Shown here piece after piece: positions 9,233 to 17,437 of a stretch of DNA of 64,000 nucleotides. Location of the stretch: NCBI GenBank assembly GCA_900100475.1, contig FMTU01000003.1:186001-250000 (forward strand), in the 5' to 3' direction. The DNA is from Sphingobium faniae. Its GTDB lineage: Bacteria > Pseudomonadota > Alphaproteobacteria > Sphingomonadales > Sphingomonadaceae. A program made the position numbers and the translations under genes. The number at the start of each line of letters is the position of its first letter. The first letter of the stretch is position 1. Under the pieces are notes generated by a model that saw only the letters and a program-made list of their open reading frames with translations, was not told where the DNA came from and did no database searches.

Positions 9233-9940
9233 TCAATGAAGCAATTTCCTGATGCGGTCAGAGTTGATCGCAGCTACGGCCTCTACGATCTGAAAATCAG
9301 TTTCGTCGTCTATATCCAAGCCGCAAATTTTATCAGTAATAATAGCGCCGACCCTGCGCCCTAGAAAATCATCGTCTGTATTTTCATCCATAGCTCGTAT
9401 TACATCCGTGCTAAACACCTTGTAGCGGCTGCCGATATCCTGTCGCCGGATCATTGACTTACCCTGATCGTCAAAATCGGGGAAAAGCATCCCATTCTGA
9501 ACCAGATACAGGCGCGCTTCACTCTCGCACACGGTTCGAGCCGCAGTCATGTCAGGATTGCTCGCTAGCAAATCAATGCATGCCTGCACATCAGGTAGGC
9601 TTCGGAATATAAAGGTGGGACGGAGCCAGACGATCAGATCAGGCTGTAGAATATTATGATTCTTGAAGGCTTGGTATAGATCTTTCAATATGTCCTGTTC
9701 CATCGCCGTGCCGGACGCGGCTTCAGCAGCACGCAAAAAAGGAACTTCCGCACCACATGACTTCGCCACTTCCGCATATTCCATAGAATCGGTTGAGCAG
9801 AAAATCCTTTCAACGCCCAGCGCCTTGGCAAATCCGATTGAATAATCAATCAGAGGACGCCCATTCAAAAGCCTAATATTCTTATTTTTGAGGCCCGTAG
9901 ATCCACCACGAGCCGGCACGATCGCATAAATTCTCATCAC
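9233..9940 (-). CDS. neuA: CMP-nonulosonate cytidylyltransferase, NeuA-like
   Basis: 235 residues. It opens with IYAIVPARGGSTGLKNKNIR, the CTP-binding P-loop-like signature of CMP-sialic acid, CMP-legionaminic acid and Kdo cytidylyltransferases. LNGRPLIDYSIGFA and IFCSTDSMEYAEVA follow, then a C-terminal GLDIDDETDFQ metal-binding motif. It would activate the product of the neighbouring NeuB fusion with CTP for transfer into the capsule. Spacing to the phosphatase gene is 46 bases on the same strand, so neuA-phosphatase-neuB is probably one operon. The coding sequence looks somewhat AT-richer than the flanking export genes. Confidence 0.88.
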   Translation of the reverse strand: MMRIYAIVPARGGSTGLKNKNIRLLNGRPLIDYSIGFAKALGVERIFCSTDSMEYAEVAKSCGAEVPFLRAAEAASGTAMEQDILKDLYQAFKNHNILQPDLIVWLRPTFIFRSLPDVQACIDLLASNPDMTAARTVCESEARLYLVQNGMLFPDFDDQGKSMIRRQDIGSRYKVFSTDVIRAMDENTDDDFLGRRVGAIITDKICGLDIDDETDFQIVEAVAAINSDRIRKLLH

Positions 9941-10120
9941 CCCGCTTTACAACAGAAAGGGCAGAACGCAAGGTTGGCCAGCTTCCAACATGTGGAGTCA
10001 GACTTTCCAACTCAGCCTGAATTGCGTTAGCCTCATTATTTACCCAAAAATTTATACCCAAGCCGCCGCCAATCCGTTAAAGCCCGCACCGCCTCAGATG
10101 TTTACCGGCGGAGCAAAGCC
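9941..10120. promoter_or_regulatory. Divergent intergenic region between the nonulosonate operon and the second galactofuranosyltransferase
   Basis: 180 bases between the divergently read neuA (minus) and GlfT2-like (plus) genes, so promoters for both operons must lie here. The middle is AT-rich (for example TTATTTACCCAAAAATTTAT near 10035-10055) compared with the coding flanks. No confident -35/-10 pair or operator was recognised. A purine-rich GGCGGAGCAAAG about 10 bases upstream could serve as ribosome-binding site for the plus-strand gene. Confidence 0.5.
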
Positions 10121-11944
10121 TTGATGCAGGATATCGTTTCGGAACAGGAACAGAATTTCTCCGCGCCCAGAAACCGCGTCGTCGTCCAGAGGCTGATCAC
10201 CCCCGATCCCACCGTCAATTCAGAGGCGGATCTGTTTTTCCATCGCGATGGCCATGCCGGCTATGACGGTCAGAGCGGCCGCTTCTATGCGCTGAAGAGA
10301 GCCGAAATCCGGTTCGACAGCTATTATAACGTCTTTCCGGCGCGCTTCTTCGATCTCCAATCGGACAACCGCATCGAACTGCATATCAGGGCCGAGGGGA
10401 AATGCATCCTCGAAGTGATGCTCGCCAGACATCACAAAAGCTGGGAAAATCTGGTCCACATGATCTTCGAGGCGGATGGCGGGACGCAGATCGTCGAATT
10501 GCCGGATGTTCCGCTCGATGGATTGATCTATGCCCGCTTCATCGCCATCGACGACCTGACGATCCAGTCGCTCGATTATGTCGTCACAGGCCCCGAACGC
10601 AACGCCGTCAAGCTGACCGGCGTCATCACCACCTTCAAGCGCGACGAAGCGGTCCAGAGCACCTCCGCCCGGTTGCAAAGCTATTTCGGCGACAATCCCG
10701 ATCTGGCCGACCATTTCAACCTGCTGGTCGTCGACAATGGCGGAGACACCGACAGCATCGGCTTTTCCAGGGGCCGGGTCATCAAGAACAGGAATTACGG
10801 CGGCGCGGGGGGCTTTTCGCGAGGACTGCTCGAAGCCATGCAGGACGAGGACGTCACCCACGCCCTGTTCATGGACGACGACGCGAGCTTCTTTCCTGAA
10901 TCCCTGCGGCGGACCATTTCCATCCTCCGTTATTCCGACAATCCCCGACTGGCCATCAGCGGCGCCATGATCACCGAAGCGCATAAATGGCAGATGTGGG
11001 AAAACAGCGCGATATTCGACCGGCATTGCCGTCCCATCGACAACCGCCGCGACCTGCGGCTTTTCCATGAAGTCCTGTCCATCGCCCTGGCCCAGCCTTT
11101 TTCGATGAAGAACCGCTATGGCGGGTGGTGGTATTTCTGCTTCCCGGTCAAGGCCGTCCAGACATGGGCCTTCCCCTTCTTCGTCAGGGGGGACGATATC
11201 TATTTTTCGCTGGCCAATGATTTTTCCATCCTGACCGCGCCCGGCATCGTCAGCCATCAGGATGATTTTTCCATCAAGCAATCGCCGCTGACGCTTTATC
11301 TGGATGTTCGCAACCACATCGTCCAGCATCTGACTTTCGACGACCTCGCCATCAGCAAGGACGAGATGCAGAAGATGCTGGGAGGGTTCTTCCATCGCTA
11401 TAACAAGAGTTTCCACTATGAAACCGCCCAGGCGATCAACATGGCGATCGCCGATGTCATGCGTGGTCCCGACTTCTGGGAGAGCAATCTCGACATGAGC
11501 GCGCGGCGGCAGGAGATCGGCGCGCTGACCGTGAACGAGAAGATCCGGCCCATCCACTTCAGCCATGACGAAACGACGCCCCATTCCCCCCATCGCCACC
11601 AGAGCCGCTGGGCGAAGCTGATGCGGAAATGGAGCCACAACGGCCATAAGCTGCCCCGGAAAATGCTGTACAGCAAGGCCGTCACCTTCCCGCTGGAGGT
11701 ACGCGCCATCACGCAGGATTCCTATCGCCGCAAGCGCACGATCACATTCGATCCCACATCGGGACTGGGTTATATCTGCGAAATGGACCGCGAACGCTAT
11801 TTTGCGAACCGGGCGGAATTTGAACGCAATGTCAAAGCGCTCATGGAGCGATATGAGGAACTGACTGCCCTTTATCACCAGTCCCGAACCGAAATGGCGA
11901 ACCGTTCCGCTTGGGAAAAGCGGTTTGCCTCTCAGAATCAATAA
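10121..11944 (+). CDS. Second GT2-family glycosyltransferase, GlfT2-like
   Basis: 607 residues with the same architecture as the transferase at 3.9 kb. A beta-rich N-terminal domain (about 1-160) precedes a GT-A domain starting with LTGVITTFKRDE (about 166). NYGGAGGFSRG lies at about 225-235, MDDD at about 250-253, GGWWYFCFP at about 335-343, FVRGDDIYFSL near 355 and SHQDDF near 380, followed by a long helical C-terminal domain. In mycobacteria GlfT1 starts and GlfT2 extends the galactan. Two GlfT2-like enzymes in one capsule locus could divide linkages similarly, which is inference. A 15-base gap leads to the next gene. Confidence 0.8.
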   Translation: MMQDIVSEQEQNFSAPRNRVVVQRLITPDPTVNSEADLFFHRDGHAGYDGQSGRFYALKRAEIRFDSYYNVFPARFFDLQSDNRIELHIRAEGKCILEVMLARHHKSWENLVHMIFEADGGTQIVELPDVPLDGLIYARFIAIDDLTIQSLDYVVTGPERNAVKLTGVITTFKRDEAVQSTSARLQSYFGDNPDLADHFNLLVVDNGGDTDSIGFSRGRVIKNRNYGGAGGFSRGLLEAMQDEDVTHALFMDDDASFFPESLRRTISILRYSDNPRLAISGAMITEAHKWQMWENSAIFDRHCRPIDNRRDLRLFHEVLSIALAQPFSMKNRYGGWWYFCFPVKAVQTWAFPFFVRGDDIYFSLANDFSILTAPGIVSHQDDFSIKQSPLTLYLDVRNHIVQHLTFDDLAISKDEMQKMLGGFFHRYNKSFHYETAQAINMAIADVMRGPDFWESNLDMSARRQEIGALTVNEKIRPIHFSHDETTPHSPHRHQSRWAKLMRKWSHNGHKLPRKMLYSKAVTFPLEVRAITQDSYRRKRTITFDPTSGLGYICEMDRERYFANRAEFERNVKALMERYEELTALYHQSRTEMANRSAWEKRFASQNQ

Positions 11945-11959
11945 GAAAACGGATTTTCC

Positions 11960-13132
11960 ATGCCCATTTCCATTCACGATGAAAGAAAGAACAGGATCGC
12001 GCGATTCAACTTTCCAGTGGATTTGCAACAGAAAATATTAGGGACAGATCGTTGCTTCATTTTGGGGATGGGGCCAAGCATCAATAAACTCGACCCCGAG
12101 CAGTTGAAAAATGAACTCTGCATAGGGGTGAATTTTATCTATAGGACAGAATTTCGTCCTGACATCCTGTGTATCGTAGATCGTCAAAGGGTCGATACGA
12201 ATAATTTCGACAAAGCAAAGAAAATTATTGCTCTGGAGCATGTTTTACGAGAGAAAAATCACCTCTTCAGAGATGTAGACCATACAAAATTTGATTTTAG
12301 CATTAAATATCATATGCCATTCAACAAATCATGGTTTAACGTATCTGATTTTGATAAAAATTTAGAAACTGTGTATTTTGGTGGATCTGTCATTACAGAT
12401 CTAACCATCCCCTTGGCGATATATCTCGGCATCAAGGAAATATTCGTCGCAGGTTTGGATGGCTTTGACGCCTTCCCCAATAGCCATGCAGGAAACGCCA
12501 GTCAGATATTGGATGCCCTTCCACCGACTGAATATCTTCGATATCAGCAGAAGATAAAGTCTCTCGCGAGAGCGAATAATACCAAAATATACAATATCTC
12601 AGCCGGATGCTTGAGCGGAGGCTTTGATAAGGTCAATCCTAAAGATTTTAGTATATCTGCGATTCTCAGATCATATAAAAATGAAATAAAAGGAAATTTC
12701 TTTGCGCTGGGTCGCGACATTTGCTCATGTGAGAGACCATATCCCGATAAATCTATTTACCACTTAAAGAGATTGACTGATAATTTCTATGCACGCCATA
12801 AAAAGGGGCTTATCTTTTTTGAAAAGATAGACGATAATAGCCCGAAGGAGGATTTCCTCTGGGAAATTGAACCATCCTTTTGCAATAAAAATTGGGTTTC
12901 TTTTAAATCATATAACGTCCCAACACATTATATAACGTCCATTGATCACCTATCAAACTTTAGACTCAATAGGTTTGAAGGTATATACAACACCTATTTC
13001 TCATCCTTTCAGCCCTATGTGCATCGGCAACATGCCGAAGAAAGAGCTGAGAAGAATGCCATGCTGATTGACATAGAAAAAATGAAGCAAATGGTCGGGC
13101 ATCAACTCAATTATGCGGATACGCGGCCGTAA
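11960..13132 (+). CDS. GxGPS-domain (DUF115/MptE/GT42-like) protein with AbfB-like C-terminal domain; AT-rich
   Basis: 390 residues, not assigned to a characterised enzyme. The N-terminal half has CFILGMGPSINKLD (about 31-44) and LGIKEIFVAGLDGFD (about 156-170), the same GxGPS / GxD layout seen in the N-terminus of the NeuB fusion at 7.0 kb and in GT42 sialyltransferases. From about 280 to 355 the sequence (WVSFKSYNVPTHYI and following) resembles AbfB-type beta-trefoil sugar-binding repeats. The gene is strikingly AT-rich next to its neighbours, which suggests recent acquisition. A role as capsule sugar transferase or modifier is inferred from location. Its last 22 bases overlap the convergent kinase gene. 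Confidence 0.6.
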   Translation: MPISIHDERKNRIARFNFPVDLQQKILGTDRCFILGMGPSINKLDPEQLKNELCIGVNFIYRTEFRPDILCIVDRQRVDTNNFDKAKKIIALEHVLREKNHLFRDVDHTKFDFSIKYHMPFNKSWFNVSDFDKNLETVYFGGSVITDLTIPLAIYLGIKEIFVAGLDGFDAFPNSHAGNASQILDALPPTEYLRYQQKIKSLARANNTKIYNISAGCLSGGFDKVNPKDFSISAILRSYKNEIKGNFFALGRDICSCERPYPDKSIYHLKRLTDNFYARHKKGLIFFEKIDDNSPKEDFLWEIEPSFCNKNWVSFKSYNVPTHYITSIDHLSNFRLNRFEGIYNTYFSSFQPYVHRQHAEERAEKNAMLIDIEKMKQMVGHQLNYADTRP

Positions 13133-13944
13133 TTTCTGTCCAGCGCATCATACAAATACCCCCTGAAAGCCCGCTCCCGGACGGGCTTTCGTGCGCGCAG
13201 CCACGCGACCGCCACTACCGCGCGCCAGCGGTCGAGTCTCTCCGCCGCCATGCCGCTTTCCCGCAGATAGGCGACCCGCCAGCGGCGCGCGGCCCATTCG
13301 CGCGCCAGAACGGTCAGCCTGTCCTGCGGTCCCGCCCCGAAGCGCAACAGCATTTCCGTCCGCACGGCATCCGCCGCCGGGTCGCCCAACGTCGCCTTGG
13401 ACCAGTCGATGACCTTGAGGTCGCCCCTCGCGATCATGACATTTTCCACATGGAAATCACCGTGCAACAGCCGCCCGCCGTCCGGCATGGTCTCCAGCCG
13501 CGCCAGCGCCGCTTCTTTGATGGCATCGCGGGCAGGTCCATGGAGGATATCGGTTCGCAGAACGTCCTTGAGGTTCCGCACCCCCTCCGTCTCCGGCTGT
13601 CCGTGCATATGCGCCTGCAAGCGCGCCATGGCGTCGATCATCGCGCCCGATCGCCATGGCCGCAGCCGCATGGCCTTGAGCAGGGTAACGCCCTCGACAC
13701 GGGGGTAGACCAGCCCCCGCGCACCCTCCATCCTGACCCTGCGCGCCGCCGCGACCCCGGACATCCCCAGTTCCGCCGCCAGCCGGGACGCACACGCCTC
13801 GCGTGCGATCATCTCCTCCGACACCGCCGGGTGGAATAGCTTCACGACCTCCCCCTCGCCCAACGCGTAAAGGCGCGCGCTCGCCCCCCGCGCCAGAAAG
13901 CGCAATGGCGGGTCCGTTGCTGGCAGGGGGAAACCATCGGGCAT
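13111..13944 (-). CDS. APH/ChoK-like phosphotransferase family protein
   Basis: 277 residues with the protein-kinase-like fold of aminoglycoside/choline kinases. RFLARGASARLYAL is a glycine-loop equivalent, the catalytic-loop motif LLHGDFHVENVM is at about 160-171, and the metal-binding KVIDWSKATLGDP follows near 177. The substrate is not evident. Such kinases in surface-polysaccharide neighbourhoods often phosphorylate small molecules, and nothing points to antibiotic resistance. ATG at 13944 is preferred over the in-frame TTG six bases upstream. The gene converges on the AT-rich capsule gene, overlapping it by 22 bases. Confidence 0.65.
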   Translation of the reverse strand: MPDGFPLPATDPPLRFLARGASARLYALGEGEVVKLFHPAVSEEMIAREACASRLAAELGMSGVAAARRVRMEGARGLVYPRVEGVTLLKAMRLRPWRSGAMIDAMARLQAHMHGQPETEGVRNLKDVLRTDILHGPARDAIKEAALARLETMPDGGRLLHGDFHVENVMIARGDLKVIDWSKATLGDPAADAVRTEMLLRFGAGPQDRLTVLAREWAARRWRVAYLRESGMAAERLDRWRAVVAVAWLRARKPVRERAFRGYLYDALDRNYGRVSA

Positions 13945-14204
13945 CGCCAACCCCTAGACCAGGTCGCGCGAAAATCGAAGGATCGAGTGTCGCGGGCATC
14001 CTGCGCTACAGACTTTCGATGATGGCGGCCGGCGCTCAAGCCGGATGCTTCCGGCATGCCGTTCGTCGCCCGGAACCTGCCTCATCGTTGCGGGAACGCG
14101 CATCCGATCGGCCACATTCCAGACGGCATCGCTCCTCCACCCCATTGCGCGCGCCGGGCTTATCACTTAACCGCTTGCTCATCATTGCGCGCTATACCGG
14201 CGCC

Positions 14205-15035
14205 ATGCACCCGGCAGAATTGATGCAGCAGCTTCTTCCCCATCCCGTCACGAAACCATGGGGCAGGGACCGGCTTCCCGACTGGCTGGGGGATTTGGGA
14301 AACGGCCGCGTAGGCGAAGTGATCTTCGACGGCGCGCCGTCCGGTCGCCAGGCCCTGTTGGTCAAATATATCCTGACCAGCGAGCGCCTTTCGATACAGG
14401 TGCATCCCGACGATGCCGCCGCGCAGCATGACGGTCATGCCCATGGCAAGGATGAAGCCTGGCTCATCCTCGACTGCAAGCCCGGTGCGACAATCGGCCT
14501 GGGGTTTCGCGAAGCCGTGACGCAGGCTGACGTCCGCGCCGCCATCGCCGACGAAACGCTGGAGCAGTTGATCGACTGGCGGCCGGTTTCGCCGGGAGAG
14601 TTCTATATGGTTCCGGCGGGCACGGTCCACGCCATCGGCGCGGATATCCTGCTGGCCGAAGTCCAGCGCAATGCCGACATCACCTATCGCCTCTACGATT
14701 ATGGCCGCGACCGGCCGCTTCATGTCGAACAGGCGCTCGGCTGCGCCCGGCTGGGGCGCTACGATCTGCCGGCGCCCCACATCGCGGCGGGGGAAAGCCG
14801 CAAGCTGCTGAAGGCGGGCGACGCGCCCTTCGACCTGCGCCATGTGGCGTTCCGGGCCGGGGAAAAGATCGCTCTGGAGGGCGCGGGTGCTTTCTGGTTC
14901 GTACCGCTGGAGGGCGCGGGCACGGTGTCCGGCGCGCCGTGGAAAAGCGGGGAGTGCTGGATTTTCGAGGCGGGAGAGGTACTCCATGCGACGAGCGCGG
15001 GCCGGGCGCTGATCGCCATGCCGGAACGTCGCTGA
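14205..15035 (+). CDS. manA: Mannose-6-phosphate isomerase, class I
   Basis: 276-residue zinc enzyme interconverting fructose-6-phosphate and mannose-6-phosphate. The Zn-ligand motifs QVHPDD (about 64-69) and KDEAW (about 82-86), and GTVHAIGADILLAEVQRNAD (about 139-158), are all present in the family order. The size fits the short bacterial type. The reading frame is open about 400 bases further upstream without family similarity, so ATG 14205 is chosen. It ends 7 bases from the convergent manC, so the two GDP-mannose pathway enzymes sit tail to tail. Confidence 0.9.
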   Translation: MHPAELMQQLLPHPVTKPWGRDRLPDWLGDLGNGRVGEVIFDGAPSGRQALLVKYILTSERLSIQVHPDDAAAQHDGHAHGKDEAWLILDCKPGATIGLGFREAVTQADVRAAIADETLEQLIDWRPVSPGEFYMVPAGTVHAIGADILLAEVQRNADITYRLYDYGRDRPLHVEQALGCARLGRYDLPAPHIAAGESRKLLKAGDAPFDLRHVAFRAGEKIALEGAGAFWFVPLEGAGTVSGAPWKSGECWIFEAGEVLHATSAGRALIAMPERR

Positions 15036-15042
15036 ATCGCGT

Positions 15043-16149
15043 TCAGCCTTCTTCCGCGCGTTTCAGCATCGCGTCGGCCAGGGCGCGGATATCGGCGGAG
15101 CGCTCACGCGGCATCACCAATATGCCCGCCGCCGTCGATATGATCACGCAATCGCGCATCCCCATCGCGCCCACCGGCGGCCCATCATCGACGATGATCA
15201 GATTGCCATGTCCGTCCATGTCGATGGCCGCGCCTTCACAGATGCTGTCCTGCCCGTTGCGGTCCTTGAGCGCCCAGAGCGCCTGCCATGAGCCGACATC
15301 CGACCATCCCATGTCGACCGGCACCACCGCGGCGCGATCCGTCTTTTCCATGATCGCATAGTCGATGGAAATGCCAGGACAGGCCGCGAACGCCGCCGCG
15401 TCCGGCCGGATATAGTCGCCATCGTCCCGCGCGGCGCGCATCGCCGCCCGGCAGGCGTCGGCCACCTCAGGCGCCAGCCGTTCCAGTTCCTGCGCGTAGG
15501 CGCGGGCGGAAAACAGGAAAATGCCGCCATTCCAACAATGACGCCCCGTTCCGATCAGGGTGCGCGCCGTTTCCAGCGGCGGCTTTTCGACAAAGGCCGC
15601 GACATGATGCACACCCGCCATGCCGGCCAGCGCATCGCCCACCTCAATATAGCCATAGCCGGTTTCCGCATGGGTCGGACGGATGCCGAACGTCACCAAC
15701 CGCCCCCCCAGCGCCGCCGGGCGGGCCGCCGCAATGGCGCGATGAAAGCTCTCGACATCGGCAATCGCATGGTCAGAGGGCATGACGAGCATCAATGCTT
15801 CGGCGTCCCGCTCCGCCAGCCAATAGGCGGCCAGAGCGATCGCTCCCGCCGTATTGCGTCCTTCCGGTTCAAGGAAGATCGCCGCCGGTTCGCTTCCCGC
15901 TTCCCGGATCTGCTGCGCCACAAGCGTCACATGACGCTCGCCCGACACCACCAGCGGCGGCGCGAACCCGGCGCGGCCCGTCGCGCGCGCCACGGTTTCC
16001 TGCATCATCGTGCCGGGACCAAGCAGCGTCAGGAACTGCTTGGGCGTGTCCGGCCGGGACAGAGGCCAGAGGCGCGTCCCGGCGCCGCCCGACAGGATGA
16101 CCGGATAGATCAGGGCTTTTGCGCCTATGGCTGCATCGCTCTCGCTCAT
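15043..16149 (-). CDS. manC: Mannose-1-phosphate guanylyltransferase
   Basis: 368-residue nucleotidyltransferase making GDP-mannose. It has the pyrophosphorylase signature GGAGTRLWPLSR (about 21-32), PKQFL, the sugar-binding EPEGRNTAGAIALAA and FVEKP, and the metal/base region DYAIMEKTD. It lacks the C-terminal cupin isomerase domain of bifunctional ManC/AlgA enzymes, in line with the separate manA gene next door. The frame is open 36 codons further upstream in an Arg/Ala-rich stretch lacking family similarity, so ATG 16149 is preferred. It is the last gene of the GT4-kpsC-kpsS-manC operon, 13 bases after kpsS. Confidence 0.92.
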   Translation of the reverse strand: MSESDAAIGAKALIYPVILSGGAGTRLWPLSRPDTPKQFLTLLGPGTMMQETVARATGRAGFAPPLVVSGERHVTLVAQQIREAGSEPAAIFLEPEGRNTAGAIALAAYWLAERDAEALMLVMPSDHAIADVESFHRAIAAARPAALGGRLVTFGIRPTHAETGYGYIEVGDALAGMAGVHHVAAFVEKPPLETARTLIGTGRHCWNGGIFLFSARAYAQELERLAPEVADACRAAMRAARDDGDYIRPDAAAFAACPGISIDYAIMEKTDRAAVVPVDMGWSDVGSWQALWALKDRNGQDSICEGAAIDMDGHGNLIIVDDGPPVGAMGMRDCVIISTAAGILVMPRERSADIRALADAMLKRAEEG

Positions 16150-16162
16150 CGGTCCGGCCGCC

Positions 16163-17437
16163 TCAGATGCCGCCGCCGATGCGGCGACCCTGCGCCGGGG
16201 GCAGATAGACCAGCCGGCCCCCGCTTTCCTCCCCGCCCAGCAACCGCTCGACCGCATTGTCCACCAGCATACGCAATCCTTCGTCGCTCAACAGGCCACC
16301 GCGGATCAGGCAACGGTCGATCAACACGCGGCGAAAGGCGGAATAAAGCGCCCTGTCCGGCGCCTGCGGCCGCTGCCAGAACTCGTCAAGCGTCCCCTCA
16401 TGCACAATGCCGGGCACTTTGTAGACAGCATGTCCCAGCACCATCACAGGCTTGCCGGTGTTCAGCGCCAGCGTGCCGACCGTGCTGTTGACGGTCACCA
16501 CGCCCAGGGACTGCTGAACGACCTTGGCGATATCCCAGTCCGCCAGATAGAGTATGCGGTCGGCCACGCCATATTGCTTCGCCAGCTTGCGGGTCAGCCT
16601 TTCCCAGCCGACAAGGCCTGGGTCCAGCGGGTGACGCTTGACCACCAGCGCGACCTCTTCCGGCGCATAGCGGGCAAAGCTCTTGAGTACGAAACGCAAG
16701 GCCGCGCGCATATCGCCAAAGGGGGAATGGATGCGGATCTGATAATCGGAATTGAGCTGAAGCGGCAGGGTGAAATAGGGACGGCCGCCCAGTCCTTCCC
16801 AATGCTCGGTGGACCGGCGCCGGTCCGCCTGCCGCCACAGCAGCTTGTTGAACCAGCCCACCGATTCCAGCGCAAAGCTGTGCGGCCGGTGCGTACGGTA
16901 AAAGGGGTAGAAAGGCCGCATCAGCGCGCCAGACAGGCCGTTACGCATCGTATGCTGCGCGCGCCGCCGGAAGGTGGAAGGGACGGACCGCTCCTGCTCT
17001 TCTTCGGGGGGAAGGTCGCGTGCCCGTTCCCGATACCATCGCGGGTCGAGCGGCAAGGTCGAATTGCCGTTCACGCCATCTTTCTGAAGCGTCAGGAAGT
17101 CGGGCCGGATATAACCTTCCTCCACCACATGCACCTTGATGCCGCGCAGCCGCGCCATCTTGTGCGCGGACGCATGATAGGGACGGCAATCGCCAAAGAG
17201 GATCAGGTCGGTGACGCCATGATTGACGATGAAGTCGTCGAAGAAGAGCGGCCACCCCCGGAACGTCCCGCGATAATCGGTCGCCCCCGGTCCCGGCCAG
17301 TCGATCCTGTCTCCGCCATTGATGTTGATACGCAACGCCTCGTGCCCCCGCGCGCGCAAGGCGTCGGCAAGCATGAAGAAATAAGGACCATGCGGCCCCT
17401 GAAGGAACAAAAAGGTCTTAATCTGGGCGGCGGCCAT
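16163..17437 (-). CDS. kpsS: Capsule polysaccharide Kdo-linker synthesis protein, KpsS/LipB-like
   Basis: 424-residue KpsS-type protein. FLFLQGPHGPYFFMLADAL at the N-terminus, HVVEEGYIRPDFLTLQKDGV at about 108-127, and a C-terminal VVKRHPLDPG / GVVTVNSTVGTLAL / GKPVMVLGHAVYKVPG block are the family hallmarks. KpsS adds the first beta-Kdo to phosphatidylglycerol, creating the lipid anchor for ABC-exported capsules. Its 5' end overlaps the 3' end of kpsC by 20 bases, indicating coupled translation. Its presence explains why the exporter at the left is of the KpsMT type. Confidence 0.9.
   Translation of the reverse strand: MAAAQIKTFLFLQGPHGPYFFMLADALRARGHEALRININGGDRIDWPGPGATDYRGTFRGWPLFFDDFIVNHGVTDLILFGDCRPYHASAHKMARLRGIKVHVVEEGYIRPDFLTLQKDGVNGNSTLPLDPRWYRERARDLPPEEEQERSVPSTFRRRAQHTMRNGLSGALMRPFYPFYRTHRPHSFALESVGWFNKLLWRQADRRRSTEHWEGLGGRPYFTLPLQLNSDYQIRIHSPFGDMRAALRFVLKSFARYAPEEVALVVKRHPLDPGLVGWERLTRKLAKQYGVADRILYLADWDIAKVVQQSLGVVTVNSTVGTLALNTGKPVMVLGHAVYKVPGIVHEGTLDEFWQRPQAPDRALYSAFRRVLIDRCLIRGGLLSDEGLRMLVDNAVERLLGGEESGGRLVYLPPAQGRRIGGGI

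Noticed and set aside
13111..13944. Aminoglycoside resistance gene
   Set aside because: The APH-like fold is shared by many metabolic kinases; the gene is chromosomal in a capsule neighbourhood and lacks similarity I could assign to any known aminoglycoside kinase.
13803..14204. Long upstream extension of manA
   Set aside because: The frame stays open, as expected in GC-rich DNA, but the extension is Arg/Pro-rich and low in complexity, and mannose-6-phosphate isomerase similarity starts at 14205.
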